Positions 36,468-48,352 of a stretch of 64,000 nucleotides of DNA are shown here, piece by piece (position 1 is the first letter of the stretch; every line of letters begins with the position of its first letter). The translations under genes and the position numbers were made by a program. The stretch lies in the NCBI RefSeq assembly GCF_025698545.1, contig NC_068570.1, forward strand, positions 52,471,924 through 52,535,923, written 5' to 3'. The stretch is from Gossypium raimondii. Its lineage: Eukaryota > Streptophyta > Magnoliopsida > Malvales > Malvaceae. The notes under the pieces were generated by a model. That model saw only the letters and a program-made list of their open reading frames with translations, was not told the origin of the DNA and searched no databases.

Positions 36468-36728
36468 CTAACATTTTTCCTACAAACAAATCATCCCAAT
36501 ACTATTCATATGATCCCAAAAGTGATCAAAACATGTCGTACTTATATATATACATTATAACAACCCATTTTTAGTGGTGTCAGAAATAATAGTTTTGGGA
36601 CCACAAATTTGACGAGTAAATTATTATTTTAATGTTTATTTAAGGTCTACAAGATTATATTAAGGTCGAATTAAAATTTCGTTAAGAAATTTTGATGTTT
36701 AAATGGTTAATTAGGTAAAAAGGACTAA

Positions 36729-37359
36729 GGGCTAGTTTGGATGGGCGGTGTGTTTACCTCCGGTGAGGTTAAAAACAGCGGTGGCAGTGAGATCAGTTAC
36801 TGTAGCGGTGAGATTGGATACTGTAGCGGTGAGATTAGAAACAATGGTGGAGTGTGTGTTTGGATTCAAACGTAGCTGTAGCGGTGAGGTGAGAATAAAA
36901 AACGACTGTGAAAGACATCAGATTAGAATTGATATATAATAGAAGTTTTTTAAATTATTTTACTTTTTTAAAATTATTAAAATATGTGAATTTATAAATT
37001 CATTTAATAAAATATTAAAATGTATCTTCCAATATTTTAATGAATTATATAATTAATTTAAATTATTTATTAGATAAAATGATAATTATTTTAATAATAA
37101 ATGAAAATACTTTAACTTTCAAGGATAAACTTGTAAAATAATAAATGAAAATATGGGCATTTTGTGCGCAATAAAACTTGATCGCCCTTGTGTTTAAGTG
37201 GAGCTTTTACCTCCAGTTGGAAATGAAATTTGGCAGTGAGGTTCAAACCTTCAATCGCACCTCACCATTGTTTCTCCAAACACCAACACAGTGCAGGGAA
37301 AAAGAATATTCCTTCAAAATTCCATCTCACCATGGCTGATTCTGCATCCAAAGTAATCC
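36729..37359. mobile_element. Tourist-like MITE (PIF/Harbinger type), 631 bp
   Basis: The ends GGGCTAGTTTGGATGG and (reverse complement) GGATTACTTTGGATGC match at 12 of 16 positions. TAA target duplications flank it (36726-36728, 37360-37362). The empty site is visible in the related LTR near 16750, where GGACTAAATC is uninterrupted. Both subterminal regions carry CTGTAGCGGTGAG / CTCACC repeats. Confidence 0.85.
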
Positions 37360-38337
37360 TAAATCATAAAAGGTGTAAAAGTTGAGTTCTATTATTTAAA
37401 AGGGCTAAATGGCTATGGAAATGAAATTTAGTGGACTTGAATGGTAAATATACCATTGAAGGTGTTAGTGGATGTGCATGGGCATGATTTTAATGAAATT
37501 TTGATAGTTTTTAAAGGTTAAAATAGTAATTTGGTAAATAAAGCTAAAATAACCAAAGAAATTAAGCTCTTCTTCTTCTTCCCCATTTCATATTTCCATT
37601 GAAAATCACCATTGAAATAGGGTTTGAGCATTTGGCTAGGCTGCCATCTTACATGTAAGTGATTTCAAGCCCCGTTTTCAATGATTTTTATGTTTTTGAG
37701 TTCGTTTTAGCTTAATCTAGTTATTCCGGGGGTTAATTTGCAAAATTGTTAAAGGTTGAGGGACTTGCCATGGATATTTTTGAATGATTTTTGATGTTAG
37801 TAGATAGATTATGAATCTTTACTATAAAATAAACATGTTTTGTTAAGTGATTTTTGGTGAAATTATATTTATGGATTAAATTGTTAAATGTATAAATTCA
37901 TGGGTTTTATTGTGAAATGTTGGTAATAATGAGTTGTTTCAAGGTCCCTTGTAACTTTGGATTAAATTGAATCCTAGAAGTAATTAATTGAATGAAATTG
38001 TTTATTTAGATTAAGATAAACCACAATCGAACTTAAATAGAGAAAAAGCTAAAGCTTCGGATTAGTTCGACTATACTACTATGCCTCTAATTATCGAGGT
38101 AACTTCATATGAATTATGATTGTTTTAATGTTAGCTAAATTGACATTTACTATGTTGTTTTAGTATAAATGAATTTATAAATAAATGTATCCATGCTATG
38201 ATGAATTGATGGATAACTAGTCTCGGTTGAACCTTAAGAATTCTTAGGATACAAATGACATGTCATTAGGGATTTCATGTTTCGGTGCTAGTCTTGAATG
38301 CCCTACCGATGGCTGAGGTCCTGCATTTGTTGAGGAT

Positions 38338-38430
38338 TCTCCACAGCTCGTATGAGCAGTATCGTGTAGCTTACATTCTAACCCACAGCTCGTGTGAGCA
38401 GACCCATTTCACAGCTCGTGTGAGCAATAA
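38338..38430. repeat. CACAGCTCGTGTGAGCAG tandem units (LTR f)
   Basis: Three units, about 30-55 bp apart, lie in the mid-LTR array position. Confidence 0.85.
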
Positions 38431-39124
38431 TGTAAAGAAAATGTTACGATTATTTGTAAAGGAACACTATGTGTGAGCTTTCTCGAGTATCCAATGTAAT
38501 TCTAGATGGTTCAACTTGTGAGTTGATGATGCTTGTATAGGCTTATGTCAAGCTTATGGTTTTGGTTGATATTGAACCTATGCTATAAATTGTGTAAATG
38601 AAATGGTAAGTTATGTTTAAGTTTATATGAGCTTACTAAGCACTTGTTTCTTATGTAGTTACTTTTCTTTATTTTATAGATTATCGAAAGCTCGATCAGT
38701 TGGAAGCTCGTTGGAGACCTATACACTATCTCGCAACCGTTTCGGTAGTTTTTGAGTTTTTTGGCCAATGTTAATAATGAATTGTATAGTATCCTTGTAA
38801 TGTATGTTTTGGTATGTTTAAGCTTTTGGAAGTTATTTTGGTTTGATGCTTATGAATGCCTTGCCAAGTTATGTCATTTTGGGTCACTTGTAAGGGCTTG
38901 AAAATAAGGTTCTTTTGGCATGTTTTGTTGGCCTTCAAATGGTCATGTATGGTAGTTAAGTGAACTAGGTTAGATGTTTGAGATATGGACAAATTGTTTT
39001 GGTATGATTCTTAATGTTTGATACAATTGTGATGCCTTTGAATAGCATATTAGTTAGGTGATTTAGGATGTTTGATATGACATAATTATGAATGTTTGAA
39101 TGATGTTTGAACCTCTTGAATGTG

Positions 39125-39435
39125 TGCCTGGGACACGGGCTGTCACACGGTCATGTGACAGACATGGCCTGGCGACACGACCGTGTGACACACACAGTCT
39201 GGTGATACAATTGTGTGTCATTTGAAATTTCTTAGTGTTTCAAGGTAGTGAGTTACACAGCCTAGCACACGGGTGTGTGTGGCAACTGAGAGGGTTACAC
39301 GACCTAGCATACGACTTGGCACATGGGCATGTGGGGCAACTCAGTGAGTTGCACGGGTGAAGACACTGGCTGGTACATGACTGTGTGTCCCTTGTTTGAA
39401 TGTTACACGGCCTGGCCACACGGTCTTTTAGGGTC
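39125..39435. repeat. Palindrome array, CACACGGCCGTGTG type (LTR f)
   Basis: About a dozen diverged half-sites (CACACGG, CGTGTGAC, CACGGGTGTGTG) end about 185 bases before the LTR end. Confidence 0.8.
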
Positions 39436-39621
39436 CTGAATTACTTTTAAGTTATTTTTAGGGTCTCGAAGGCTCAATTTAGGGACAAAATGCATGTGAT
39501 TGAATAACTTGTAATGTGTTTAATTTATTTAATGTTATTATGATAAATGATTTTTGATTGTTCGTTAATGCTCCATAACCTTAATCCGGCGGCGGATACG
39601 AGTTAAGGGTGTTACATTTAG

Positions 39622-39633
39622 TGGTATCAGAGC
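39622..39633 (+). other. Primer-binding site for tRNA-Met
   Basis: TGGTATCAGAGC, the standard plant LTR-retrotransposon priming site complementary to the 3' end of initiator tRNA-Met, lies five bases after the 5' LTR. Confidence 0.92.
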
Positions 39634-39766
39634 TACGATTTAGCCGGTTCTCGGGCTGAACATAACATGTATGGAGTATAGAAATACATGCCAGTATATA
39701 ACCTATGATAGTGTGATAACTCCTAACTCCTAACTTAAAATGAATTATGTTTTCATATAGATAAAG

Positions 39767-41059
39767 ATGCCATCCAACCAAGCCGATTCTGATGAGGTTG
39801 AGAGTAATGCGCAAGCCTCTGTACATGGAGCACCTAGTAGTAAGCTTGTAGTTGAGGGCCGGGGAAGTGAGGCAAAAGAAGCCTTCTTCCAAATGATGTC
39901 AGAATGGTTCACTGAGTTCGTTAGAACGAACCCGATGGCTCAACGATATGAAACAAGTACTTAGGAACAAGCCTCTGGTTGATAAAATACGTAAATATGA
40001 GGCTGAAGAGTTTCGCAGTATAGCTGAAGATGATCCTGAAAAAGTTGAGTTTTGGTTAGAAAACACTATGAGGGTTTTTGATAAATTATCTTGTACACCT
40101 GTTGCATGTTTAAAGTGTACAGTATCTCTGTTGAAAGACTTAGCGTATCAATGGTGGAACACCTTGATTGCGGTGGTACCTAAAAACCGTGTGAATTATG
40201 ATTTTTTTGAGACAAAATTCAAGAAGAAATATGTTAGTCAACGATTTCTTAACAAGAAATGGAAAAAATTTCTCGAATTGGAATAGGACCGTATGACAGT
40301 AGCCAAGTATGAAAAAGAATTTGTACGACTCAGCAAGTATGCCTGAGAATGTATACCATCAGAGGTTGTTATGTGTACCTAGTATGAAAACGGTTTAAAG
40401 AAAGATACCAAGTTGTTAGTTGGAATTCTAGAGTTGAAAGAATTTGTGGGTTTGGTGGATTGAGCACATAAAGCCGAAAAACTCAGTAAAGCTAAAAGAA
40501 AAGTAGGTTTCGAGGCTTGTGACATTAGTAAACGATCTATGGGAAAGTCATTTTCTTCTTATCGAAGAATTCAAAGGAATTTCACAGTTGTACATTAGCA
40601 TCAGTGGGGTTTTCAGGAAGAGATAAAAGAAAGTAACATTCGAGTTCGAGACCTCAGGCTACATTTGTAGCGAGTGTGGGTAGTGTCTGAAATAATAAAC
40701 CTGAATGTCAACAATGCAATAGACGACATTTTGGGGAGTGTAGATTGATAAACGGGTCGTGTTTTAAATGTGGTTCTTGCGATCATTTCCTTAAAGACTT
40801 CCTTGAAAGATCGGATAAAGAGAAAGCTCAAAACATTCATTTGAGTAATACGATTGCGAGAGGGAGACTATCTAGAAATGGTGGCAATACAGGTAACAGT
40901 GAAAGTGGAATGAAAGATTCTACTGTTAGATCTGAGGCTCGAGCACCAGCTAGGGCTTATGCGATTCGTGCTCAAGAGGAAGCTTCAACACCTGATGTGA
41001 TTAGTATTACCAATGAAATTATAGAAAATACACAATGTATTCCATGTTTCAATGCTTAG
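39767..41059 (+). pseudogene. Decayed gag of a Ty3/gypsy element
   Basis: The reading frame starts at 39767 (MPSNQADSDEVESN). One frameshift near 39950 leads to the gag core, with WFTEFVRTNP, then EEFRSIAEDDPEKVEFWLEN, LKDLAYQWWNTL and FFETKFKKKYVSQRF. In-frame stops occur at 40284 and beyond. A zinc-knuckle-like stretch (CQQCNRRHFGECRLINGSC, CFKCGSCDHF) and the Ala/Arg-rich end ARAYAIRAQEEASTPDVI follow. It is intact in order but cannot be translated as one protein. It would have formed the capsid-like particle of the element. Confidence 0.85.
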
Positions 41060-41305
41060 GAGGTTCCACTCAGATCCATTTCATGTTATTGCGATGGATG
41101 AAATTGAGATTTAACTTTATCTTATAATGAGGAACCGGCCGAAATTTTAGCTCGTGAAATGAAAGAGCTAAGGAATAAACACGTCTCACTAGTGAAAGTC
41201 TTATGGTACAATCACAGTGTGAAAGAAGCGACTTGGGAACCAGAAGAGAAGATAAGGTCCCAATATCCTCATATCTTTTCAGGTAAAGTTCGGGGACGAA
41301 ATTTC
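41027..41305 (+). pseudogene. 3' end of pol with chromo-like tail, joined to gag by deletion
   Basis: The translation HNVFHVSMLRRFHSDPFHVI is the well-known end of gypsy integrase. It is followed by LVKVLWYNHSVKEATWEPEE, QYPHIFSGK and GRNFLKRGE, the chromodomain-like end. It follows the gag end directly, so protease, RT, RNase H and most of integrase are absent. A stop and a small frame change lie near 41112. Confidence 0.82.
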
Positions 41306-41307
41306 TT

Positions 41308-41320
41308 AAAGAGGGGAGAA
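41308..41320 (+). other. Polypurine tract
   Basis: The purine run AAAGAGGGGAGAA lies directly before the 3' LTR start TATAACAACCC at 41322. Confidence 0.8.
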
Positions 41321-41321
41321 T

Positions 41322-43600
41322 TATAACAACCCAAAAGTTAGTGGTGTCAAAAAACGTGGTTTTGAGACCCCATCTCCATAAACCAGACTTTTGAATATTT
41401 TATTAAAGATTTTCGAAAGTTATATTGTAGGTGAATTGAATTTTCGATAACTAATTTTATCAATTTAGTGATTAATTTAAGTTCAAGGACTAAATTGTAA
41501 AATTGATAAAAGTTCAATTACGATAGGGTTTATCATATAATCTTAGGCTAAGGACTAAAGTAGAAACTATACCACTATACAAATGGAAATGAACGGTGAT
41601 GGCTAGTGGGTAATGTTTTAAATTATAAAATTTTATTTATTAAAATATATATATGTTAGTTTTAGTGGAAAGAAAGAAAAAAATACATTCTTTTCATCTT
41701 TATGCCCCAAATCTCCATTTTTGGGGAGAATATATTTTACCTTAGGTCTTCAAACTTGGAGCTTCAATTGGTTAGAGCAATTTAGTCATTTTTCTTGTAA
41801 TTTTTATGTTTTTGGAATCTCAAGAGCTTAATCTAGTTGACCTGTGCTTTATTTGTGAAACTGTTAAAGTTTTAAAAGAATGCCATTGATGAATCTTTTA
41901 AGTTTAGGGTACTATATATATAGAATTTAAGCTTAGAAGTGAAAAAAGACTAAATTGTAAAGTTAATTTATAGTTTTGCACAATAGGGACTAATATGCAA
42001 GTTTTAAAATTTTGTGTTAGAAATTAGAAATAAGAAGTCCTGTAAGGAATATAGTGAAAATGTTTTGAAAATATGAGTTCTAGATTGAAAGTTATATTAG
42101 TCTCGGTTTTAAGGAATAAATTGAACAAAATGTAAAAGTTGTATAAATTTACGATTGAGTGCGAATTCGTTTGTATATTGCTGAATTGTTGTGTTTATGT
42201 TAATCTGTAGCTAACATTGACCCAAATTTCTCGAAAAAGAAAGGAAAAGACAAAGCCGTCGACGAATAGCTTGAAGTTTACAGTTTGTATTTCTATAATC
42301 TGAAGTACTTTGAGTTTCACTGCATTATGAATTGTTTGCATGGTAAGTTTATAAGGTGAGTTGGTATTAACGAAAATGAATTCAATTGATTTGGTTTGAT
42401 TTGATTGATATCGATGAGGGCTAAATTAAATATATGTGAAAATATTATATTTTTATATAAATGTGAAATTGAGCCTATATGGTAAGGAATGGTGCTGCTC
42501 CATGTATGACTTAATATTTTGGTATTGAATTATAAATTTAATTGAGAAATGGTTACCTTATTAACTGTTCGGGCAGGGTTGGGTATAATTGGCATGTTAC
42601 AAGATAGGAAGATTTCAGGGTTATAGAAGACTACGTGTTGGGGAGTGCTGGGCACACCCATTTTTTGGTTATAATGACCAATTCTAGGCACATATATTTG
42701 TTGATTATATAGACCAGCGTTGGGCAGAACTTAGTATAAAAATGGAATAAATGTATTATGAAAGGATTTGGTATGAAAATGTATTGTTTATTTGATATAT
42801 AAAGTTCGAAATTGAAAGAGAAATGAGACATTATATTATTGAAATAGTAACTACGAGATAAATGTATCAAATGTTGAATAATGTTTGACAAATTATGTAA
42901 TAGTATGCGATAATATTAAATGACATATGTATCTTATGATCTTTAATTCTTGCTCTAGTATAATTTATATTATGATTTGTTATTCAGATTGTGGAAATAC
43001 CACTGAGTTCATACTCAATGTGTGGTTTTGTTTCTGTACGCAGATTAGGTTTTGATCTTGTACACTTGTTGAAATCAACATCCAATTGCGATCACAGACT
43101 CAACATGTTGGTGATGTCTTTTTTTTTTTTTTGTTAATGGCATGTACCTTAGGGTGTCCTTTGATTATACAAAGTTATGTTACGAGATGATGGTCTGGTA
43201 TTTTGATACTTTGATATGGTACATACACTTATCTTAGTTGGTTGATAATGATATGAAACTTGTAAATATTAAATATGAGGTGCTAATGTTTGGTAGTGAA
43301 TTGATTAAATGGTATATGTGACTTGAATAACTAAGATTGTATGTTAATATTACTATGAATAGGTAAGGGAAATGTTTATTATGTATTAGACATGAAACGA
43401 TCATATGTGAATAAATTGAATATGCATATTGAAAGAATAAATTCTTGTTGATTAGAATAAACTTGTTTGGTTATTAGTTTAAGTGATGGAATAGTTGATA
43501 CATTGTGTTAAACCCGAATAAACATGTAATTGTATTCTATGTATTTGAATGATGAATAAATAAATAAAGTTAATTTTATATTTCACTATTATATCTTTTG
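41322..43600 (+). mobile_element. 3' LTR-like sequence, unlike the 5' LTR
   Basis: It starts TATAACAACCC, but beyond the first 30 bases it resembles the LTR at 48353 (TAGTGGTGTCAAAAAACG, then ACCCCATCTCCATAAA) more than the 5' LTR of the same element. No GGGTGTTACA end is found; the right limit near 43600 is estimated. Confidence 0.6.
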
Positions 43601-45131
43601 TGTTTCTATCTGACATGTTTTGCATGTATAGAAAAATTGTGACAAGAAAATGTTAGCATATTGATTGTCTAAGTTCAAACTGATGATAAGTGGCATTGTA
43701 AGAATGTTTACACTGTGAGAAAGACAACTTACTTCAGTAGATAACCTAAACAAGTTTGTAATCCCGTAAAAAGAATTAAAGTGGGCATTTGATTCAAATA
43801 TTTAGAAGGATTATTATGTCGTCTGCAATTCCAATTAGGGAGATGTTTAGTCTTGGCCACCGGAGCAGTTGACTCTACGAGTAGAGATATAAATGTACTC
43901 ATTGGAAGAATGATACATTGGACTGGACCCAAGAAGAATTAATTTTGAATCTATTTATGAATTAATTCTCTTGTGATGTTTATGGTGTGACTTACCTAAA
44001 TCCTAAGTTAGTCACTGACCATGCGTATATAACTTATGTGCTTTGATATTAGTATAAGTGGAGGCTTATGCTCTAAAGATGATCGAGTTGATAATCGGTA
44101 TGTTGGGTACATGACTTGTGTATGACATGACTTTACTAGCAACAATGGACTTCATAGCTTAATTAAAAAAAGTAAAGATATCCTCTCATTGGCATTGATT
44201 GGATTGATAAATATGGGACGTGGCCACAAGTTACTGGTTCTCGAACGACTAATTTATCACAATTATTAGTTGATAGTGGTCATATTAATCATTAAGAAGA
44301 CATAATGGTGACAATGAGATAAAATAAGATTGTACTGAGTGAAGTATTTAATTCAAATGAAAATGATATCATATAAGGGTAACACACATATGACAAGGTC
44401 ATTGGAAAAAACAGTTGGACGAATTGCTTTCGTATATGATAAGGTCATTGGAAAAAGCAGTTGGACAAATTGCTTTCATAAAGAGTATACAATAAGGAAT
44501 TTTCAATCATGATACTTATTGTATACTGACTTTATGATTAAGTAAATTGTGAATTATCGGAATGATACTTCTGGATATAATTGTAATTACTCGAGCCTAA
44601 TTGTATATGTCAAATTGGTCCCTCCACTAGCTCAATAAAAGATCGATCAATCTGCATTTGAATCAGAAGAAAATTCTACGACTTTGGAAATAATTTAATT
44701 GAGTTGAATTACTTGATGTGGAATTAAATTAAGTGGTCGTGGGAATTGTTCAACTAGAGAATTTGATTAAAGAATTTCCTTGAAAAATTAATTTAGAAAA
44801 TCTTAGTGAATTTTGGGAAAATGAATTTTGATAAATTAAAATTAAATATGATATTTTTGAAAATTAATTTTCAAGATCGAAAATTAGTCACATGGATAAT
44901 TGAACTTGGAAATTGGACTCAATATCGAAAATTGAACTAAGAACCAAAACTTGAGACTGAAACCCAAAAACTGGTTGAACAAGGCTATGTGTATGTAACT
45001 GGTCCCACGGTCCAACCGGTGGATAGATCGGACTGTTCGGGATGTCACTAGCCCAGATCGAATCGAAAATAGTCGAATAGGCTAGGCCCATTCGAGCAAA
45101 ATGGTGATGGTTCAGGGTTTCGGGGAGGTGT
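43601..45131 (+). mobile_element. Unclassified retroelement-like remnant
   Basis: There is no coding domain. The CATTGGACTGGACCCAAGAAG stretch and downstream leader-like sequence resemble noncoding parts of plant LTR elements. It includes a 51-bp tandem duplication and continues at 48067-48186 after a solo LTR insertion. Confidence 0.35.
44385..44483. repeat. Tandem duplication, unit about 51 bp
   Basis: Two copies run TGACAAGGTCATTGGAAAAA, CAGTTGGACGAATTGCTTTC and TGATAAGGTCATTGGAAAAA, CAGTTGGACAAATTGCTTTC. Confidence 0.92.
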
Positions 45132-45376
45132 TGTAACACCCTTAACCCGTATCCGATGCCAGAACAGGATTACGAAGCATTACCGGACTTCTAGATCAAT
45201 CAATCAAACATTTCATATACATTTCTCATTCAAATAAAAAACTCATTTATAATCAATCATATTGTCCCTAATACGAGCCCTCGAGGCCCCAAATAGATAT
45301 TAACAATGGTTCGGGACTAAACCGAGTACTCAAGAAATTTTTAGGAAAACATTGAAATTTTTTCAAAGTGCAGGGG

Positions 45377-45735
45377 ACACACGTCCGTGTATCTCACTGA
45401 CGCCCGTGTGGGCATTCAGAATGGACCTTACGCCCGTGTCCTAGCCCGTATAGCTCACTGATTTGGGTCACACGGCCAGACCACACGCCCGTGTGCCAGG
45501 CCGTGTACGCTTCAAAATGGCCTCACACACCCGTGTGCCAGGCTGTGTGCTAGGCCGTGTGAAAACTGGAGGGTATACTAACTTGTGCCACACGGCCAAT
45601 CCACACGCCCGTCTGTTAAGCCGTGTGAAGCTATTGACTTGATTTCTATAGAAGTATCAAAGGACACACGTCCGTGCCACCAGGCCGTGTGTCATACACG
45701 GTTGAGACATACGCCCATGTCTCTGCCTGTGTGGA
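45377..45735. repeat. Palindrome array, CACACGGCCGTGTG type (LTR g)
   Basis: More than ten half-sites such as ACACACGTCCGTG, ACGCCCGTGTG, CACACGGCCA and AGGCCGTGTG are present. The array starts about 245 bases from the LTR terminus. Confidence 0.88.
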
Positions 45736-46727
45736 CAAAAATAGGCCATTTTCCAAGCCATATTTCTCACCCAAAGTGGTGTCAATCTAAGCTCAACAAT
45801 GTACAAACAACCATGGCATAAATAGGCATTCAAAACCAACTAATATGAAGTTTGTAACATGTTAAAATATCACACACTATCATGATATCCATAAGCACTT
45901 CAATTGACCACATGTATTCATGCAATCTATGTATCTCAAACATACCTAAATGGTCAAAATGCCTACATGCATCATTGTGCCTGAAATATAACATATATGT
46001 CACTTATCCATTTCAACTATTTGGTACCCAAAATACCAATTCACAAACAAGGCATTCACATGGCAACTATACGCCATATACAAAGGCTATTTACATATTT
46101 GCATAACCAAAATATGTTCACAAAACAAGGCAACTCAAATAACAAAAACACAACAAGACATATAGGCTACCATTAGCCAAAATGACCTATACATGCCATT
46201 TAACCCAAAATATAAAGTCAAAAGTACCAGAATAAAGTTTGATATTGTGATGCGGTCTCTGACAACTTCCAACCCGAATGAGCTTCCGAATCACTATAAA
46301 AAACGGGAAAATAAACAAAGTAAGCAATTAAGCTTAGTAAGTTCGTATAATACATAATTAAACTTACCATTTAACCACAAATTTAGGTAAGCAACTCAAA
46401 GCATAACATAATTAAATTTGGCCAAAGCCTATCACATAACCGTTAACCAAGTTAGCCATGTATTCATATAAAATCGAGAATCATGTATGAATTCAACAAT
46501 TATTAAATTCCATGTACATGTACCATCTATACCGTGTATCTGTATATCATATATAAACCATTTCCATGTAAATACCTGTACTAGTTCGTATTGAACTTGT
46601 GTAATCTCGTAATAATATTATGCCCGTTGAACCACTTAAAATATCGTTAGATACGCGGGTAGTACATGCGAGATGCACTAAACTATAAACCCGTCAATTC
46701 TTGTACATGTATGCTCATACAAGCAAA

Positions 46728-46832
46728 AAATGGTAAGCTCCTCCGAGTTGGATATCGGTAAGCTCATACGAGTTGTGAATCGGTAAGTTCTGACGAGCTG
46801 AAATCGAAAAGCTTATACGAGCTGTGGTGTGT
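46728..46832. repeat. AAGCTCATACGAGTTG tandem units (LTR g)
   Basis: Four units have the core AAGCTC-TACGAGTTG and a spacer like GATATCGGT, with a period of about 27-30 bp. Confidence 0.85.
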
Positions 46833-48186
46833 TTGCAACACATGCAGAACGACAACCAAATCGGTAACCTTAATGACATGTCATTTGTATCCTACGAATT
46901 CCTAAGGTTCAAACGGGGCTCGGTATTCTTCGTATGTCATCGGTTATGCGCTAGATAATTATACATAATAATTAAACCATTCACATACATATATTTCAAT
47001 TAAATCATATAAATATGCAATTTAATTACACGAACTTACCTCAAACTCATACGAAGATAAAACCATCGGTTAGTCCACTACTTTATCTTTTCCCCTATTT
47101 AATTCCGAATGTTGCTTTTCTTGATCTATGGATCAAATTTAACCGATTTAAACCTCACTCTATTTAATTCAATCCAAAATTCATGTTTTGGAAATATTAC
47201 TATTTTTCCCTTATACTTTTGACCTTTTTACAATTTACTCCCTAGGCTCGTAAAATGAAATTCATGCAATTTCATCCATACCCAAGCCTAGCCAATTTCT
47301 ATACATGCATATAGCAGCCCAAATATTTCACAATTTCACACATTCCCCGCACAATTTACACATTTCTCAATTTAACCCCTAATTGACAATTTCATTAAAA
47401 ATCACTTAACAAAAGTTGTTTCATTAACGACAGGGATTCATTTTCTTCCATTAAACTTCAAAACCTTATCACATTCATCAATGGAAAATTTCAAAGTATT
47501 CAATATTTTTGCAAATTAGCCTTCTAGTTGGCTGGGTTAAGCTACAACAATCTCGAAAATATAAAAATCAACAAAAACGGTACTAAATAACACTTACATG
47601 CAAGGGACTTTCTTTGCAAAATTTTCAAGATTTTCTAAACATCTTCTTTGCTGGAAAAATCAGCTCATGCATGAATGAAAAAGATGACCCTTTTTTGTTT
47701 TATTTAATTTTAACCTTTAATTACCTATTTACCAAATTACCCTTACCTAACATTAAAATTTTCATAATTGTCAAGCCGTGCACATCCACTATCACATTTA
47801 ATGGTCCAATTACCATATAAGGGTCTCTACTTTAATGTTCTATAGCTATTTAACACCTTTAGCTAATAGAACACCACTTTTGCACTTTACACGATTTAGT
47901 CTTTTTTCATAAATTGAGCATACGAACGGTAAAATTTCTTAACAAAATTTTTATAATATCATATTATCATGCTTAGATATTAAAATAATATTAAAATAAA
48001 TTTTTTGACTTCGAATTTGTGGTCCCAAAACAACTGGTTCGATTTCACTAAAAACGGGTTGTTACAGATGTGGCGTCGACAATGGCACCATCAGTCATGA
48101 CGGTGGTGATTTGACGATTGACAGATAGTCAGTAGTGACAATTCTTTGGTGGTAGAGTAGTGGAAAAATTAGACTCCCGGTGGGAC

Positions 48187-48352
48187 TGTAACAACTCGTT
48201 TTTCAATGGCATATGAAATGGTGGTTTTGGAATTCTATTTTTGATGGTTAAGTCTGTAAATATTATTATTTAATATTTACTAGTTTAGTATAAAGTTTAA
48301 TTAGAGTTTGGTTCTTTAATTTTGTTAAATGGATAGTTAACTAAGGTACAAG
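48187..48352 (+). mobile_element. LTR stub, plus orientation
   Basis: It begins TGTAACAACTCG and is interrupted after about 166 bases by the next LTR start. Confidence 0.6.

Larger units (their letters stand above)
35246..36555 (-). mobile_element. Gypsy-type LTR, minus orientation, truncated (LTR e2)
   Basis: It begins TGTAATACCCCTCACCCGAC, similar to e1 over the first 60 bases, but its palindrome array is of the GGTATCGATACC type. It is interrupted by a MITE and truncated at 36555 by the next LTR. Confidence 0.75.
36556..39616 (+). mobile_element. 5' LTR of a deleted gypsy element (LTR f)
   Basis: It starts TATAACAACCC (mutated TGTAACAACCC) and ends AGTTAAGGGTGTTACA, followed 5 bases later by the primer site. 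It contains a Tourist-like MITE, a mid array at 38338-38430 and a palindrome array at 39125-39435. Confidence 0.82.
45132..48066 (-). mobile_element. Complete gypsy-type solo LTR, 2935 bp (LTR g)
   Basis: It begins TGTAACACCCTTAACCCG and ends AAAACGGGTTGTTACA. The flanks are GGTGT (45127-45131) and GATGT (48067-48071), a target duplication with one mismatch. It contains a palindrome array at 45377-45735 and a mid array at 46728-46832. Confidence 0.88.

Noticed and set aside
36556-43600. Treating 36556-43600 as one intact LTR retrotransposon with matching LTRs
   Set aside because: The two LTR-like ends differ too much beyond their first bases, and the right terminus is missing, so only the 5' LTR, primer site, deleted interior and polypurine tract are claimed as one unit.
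45585-45839. Open frames on both strands rich in His, Thr, Cys and Arg
   Set aside because: They are translations of the CACACGGCCGTGTG array in LTR g, not genes.
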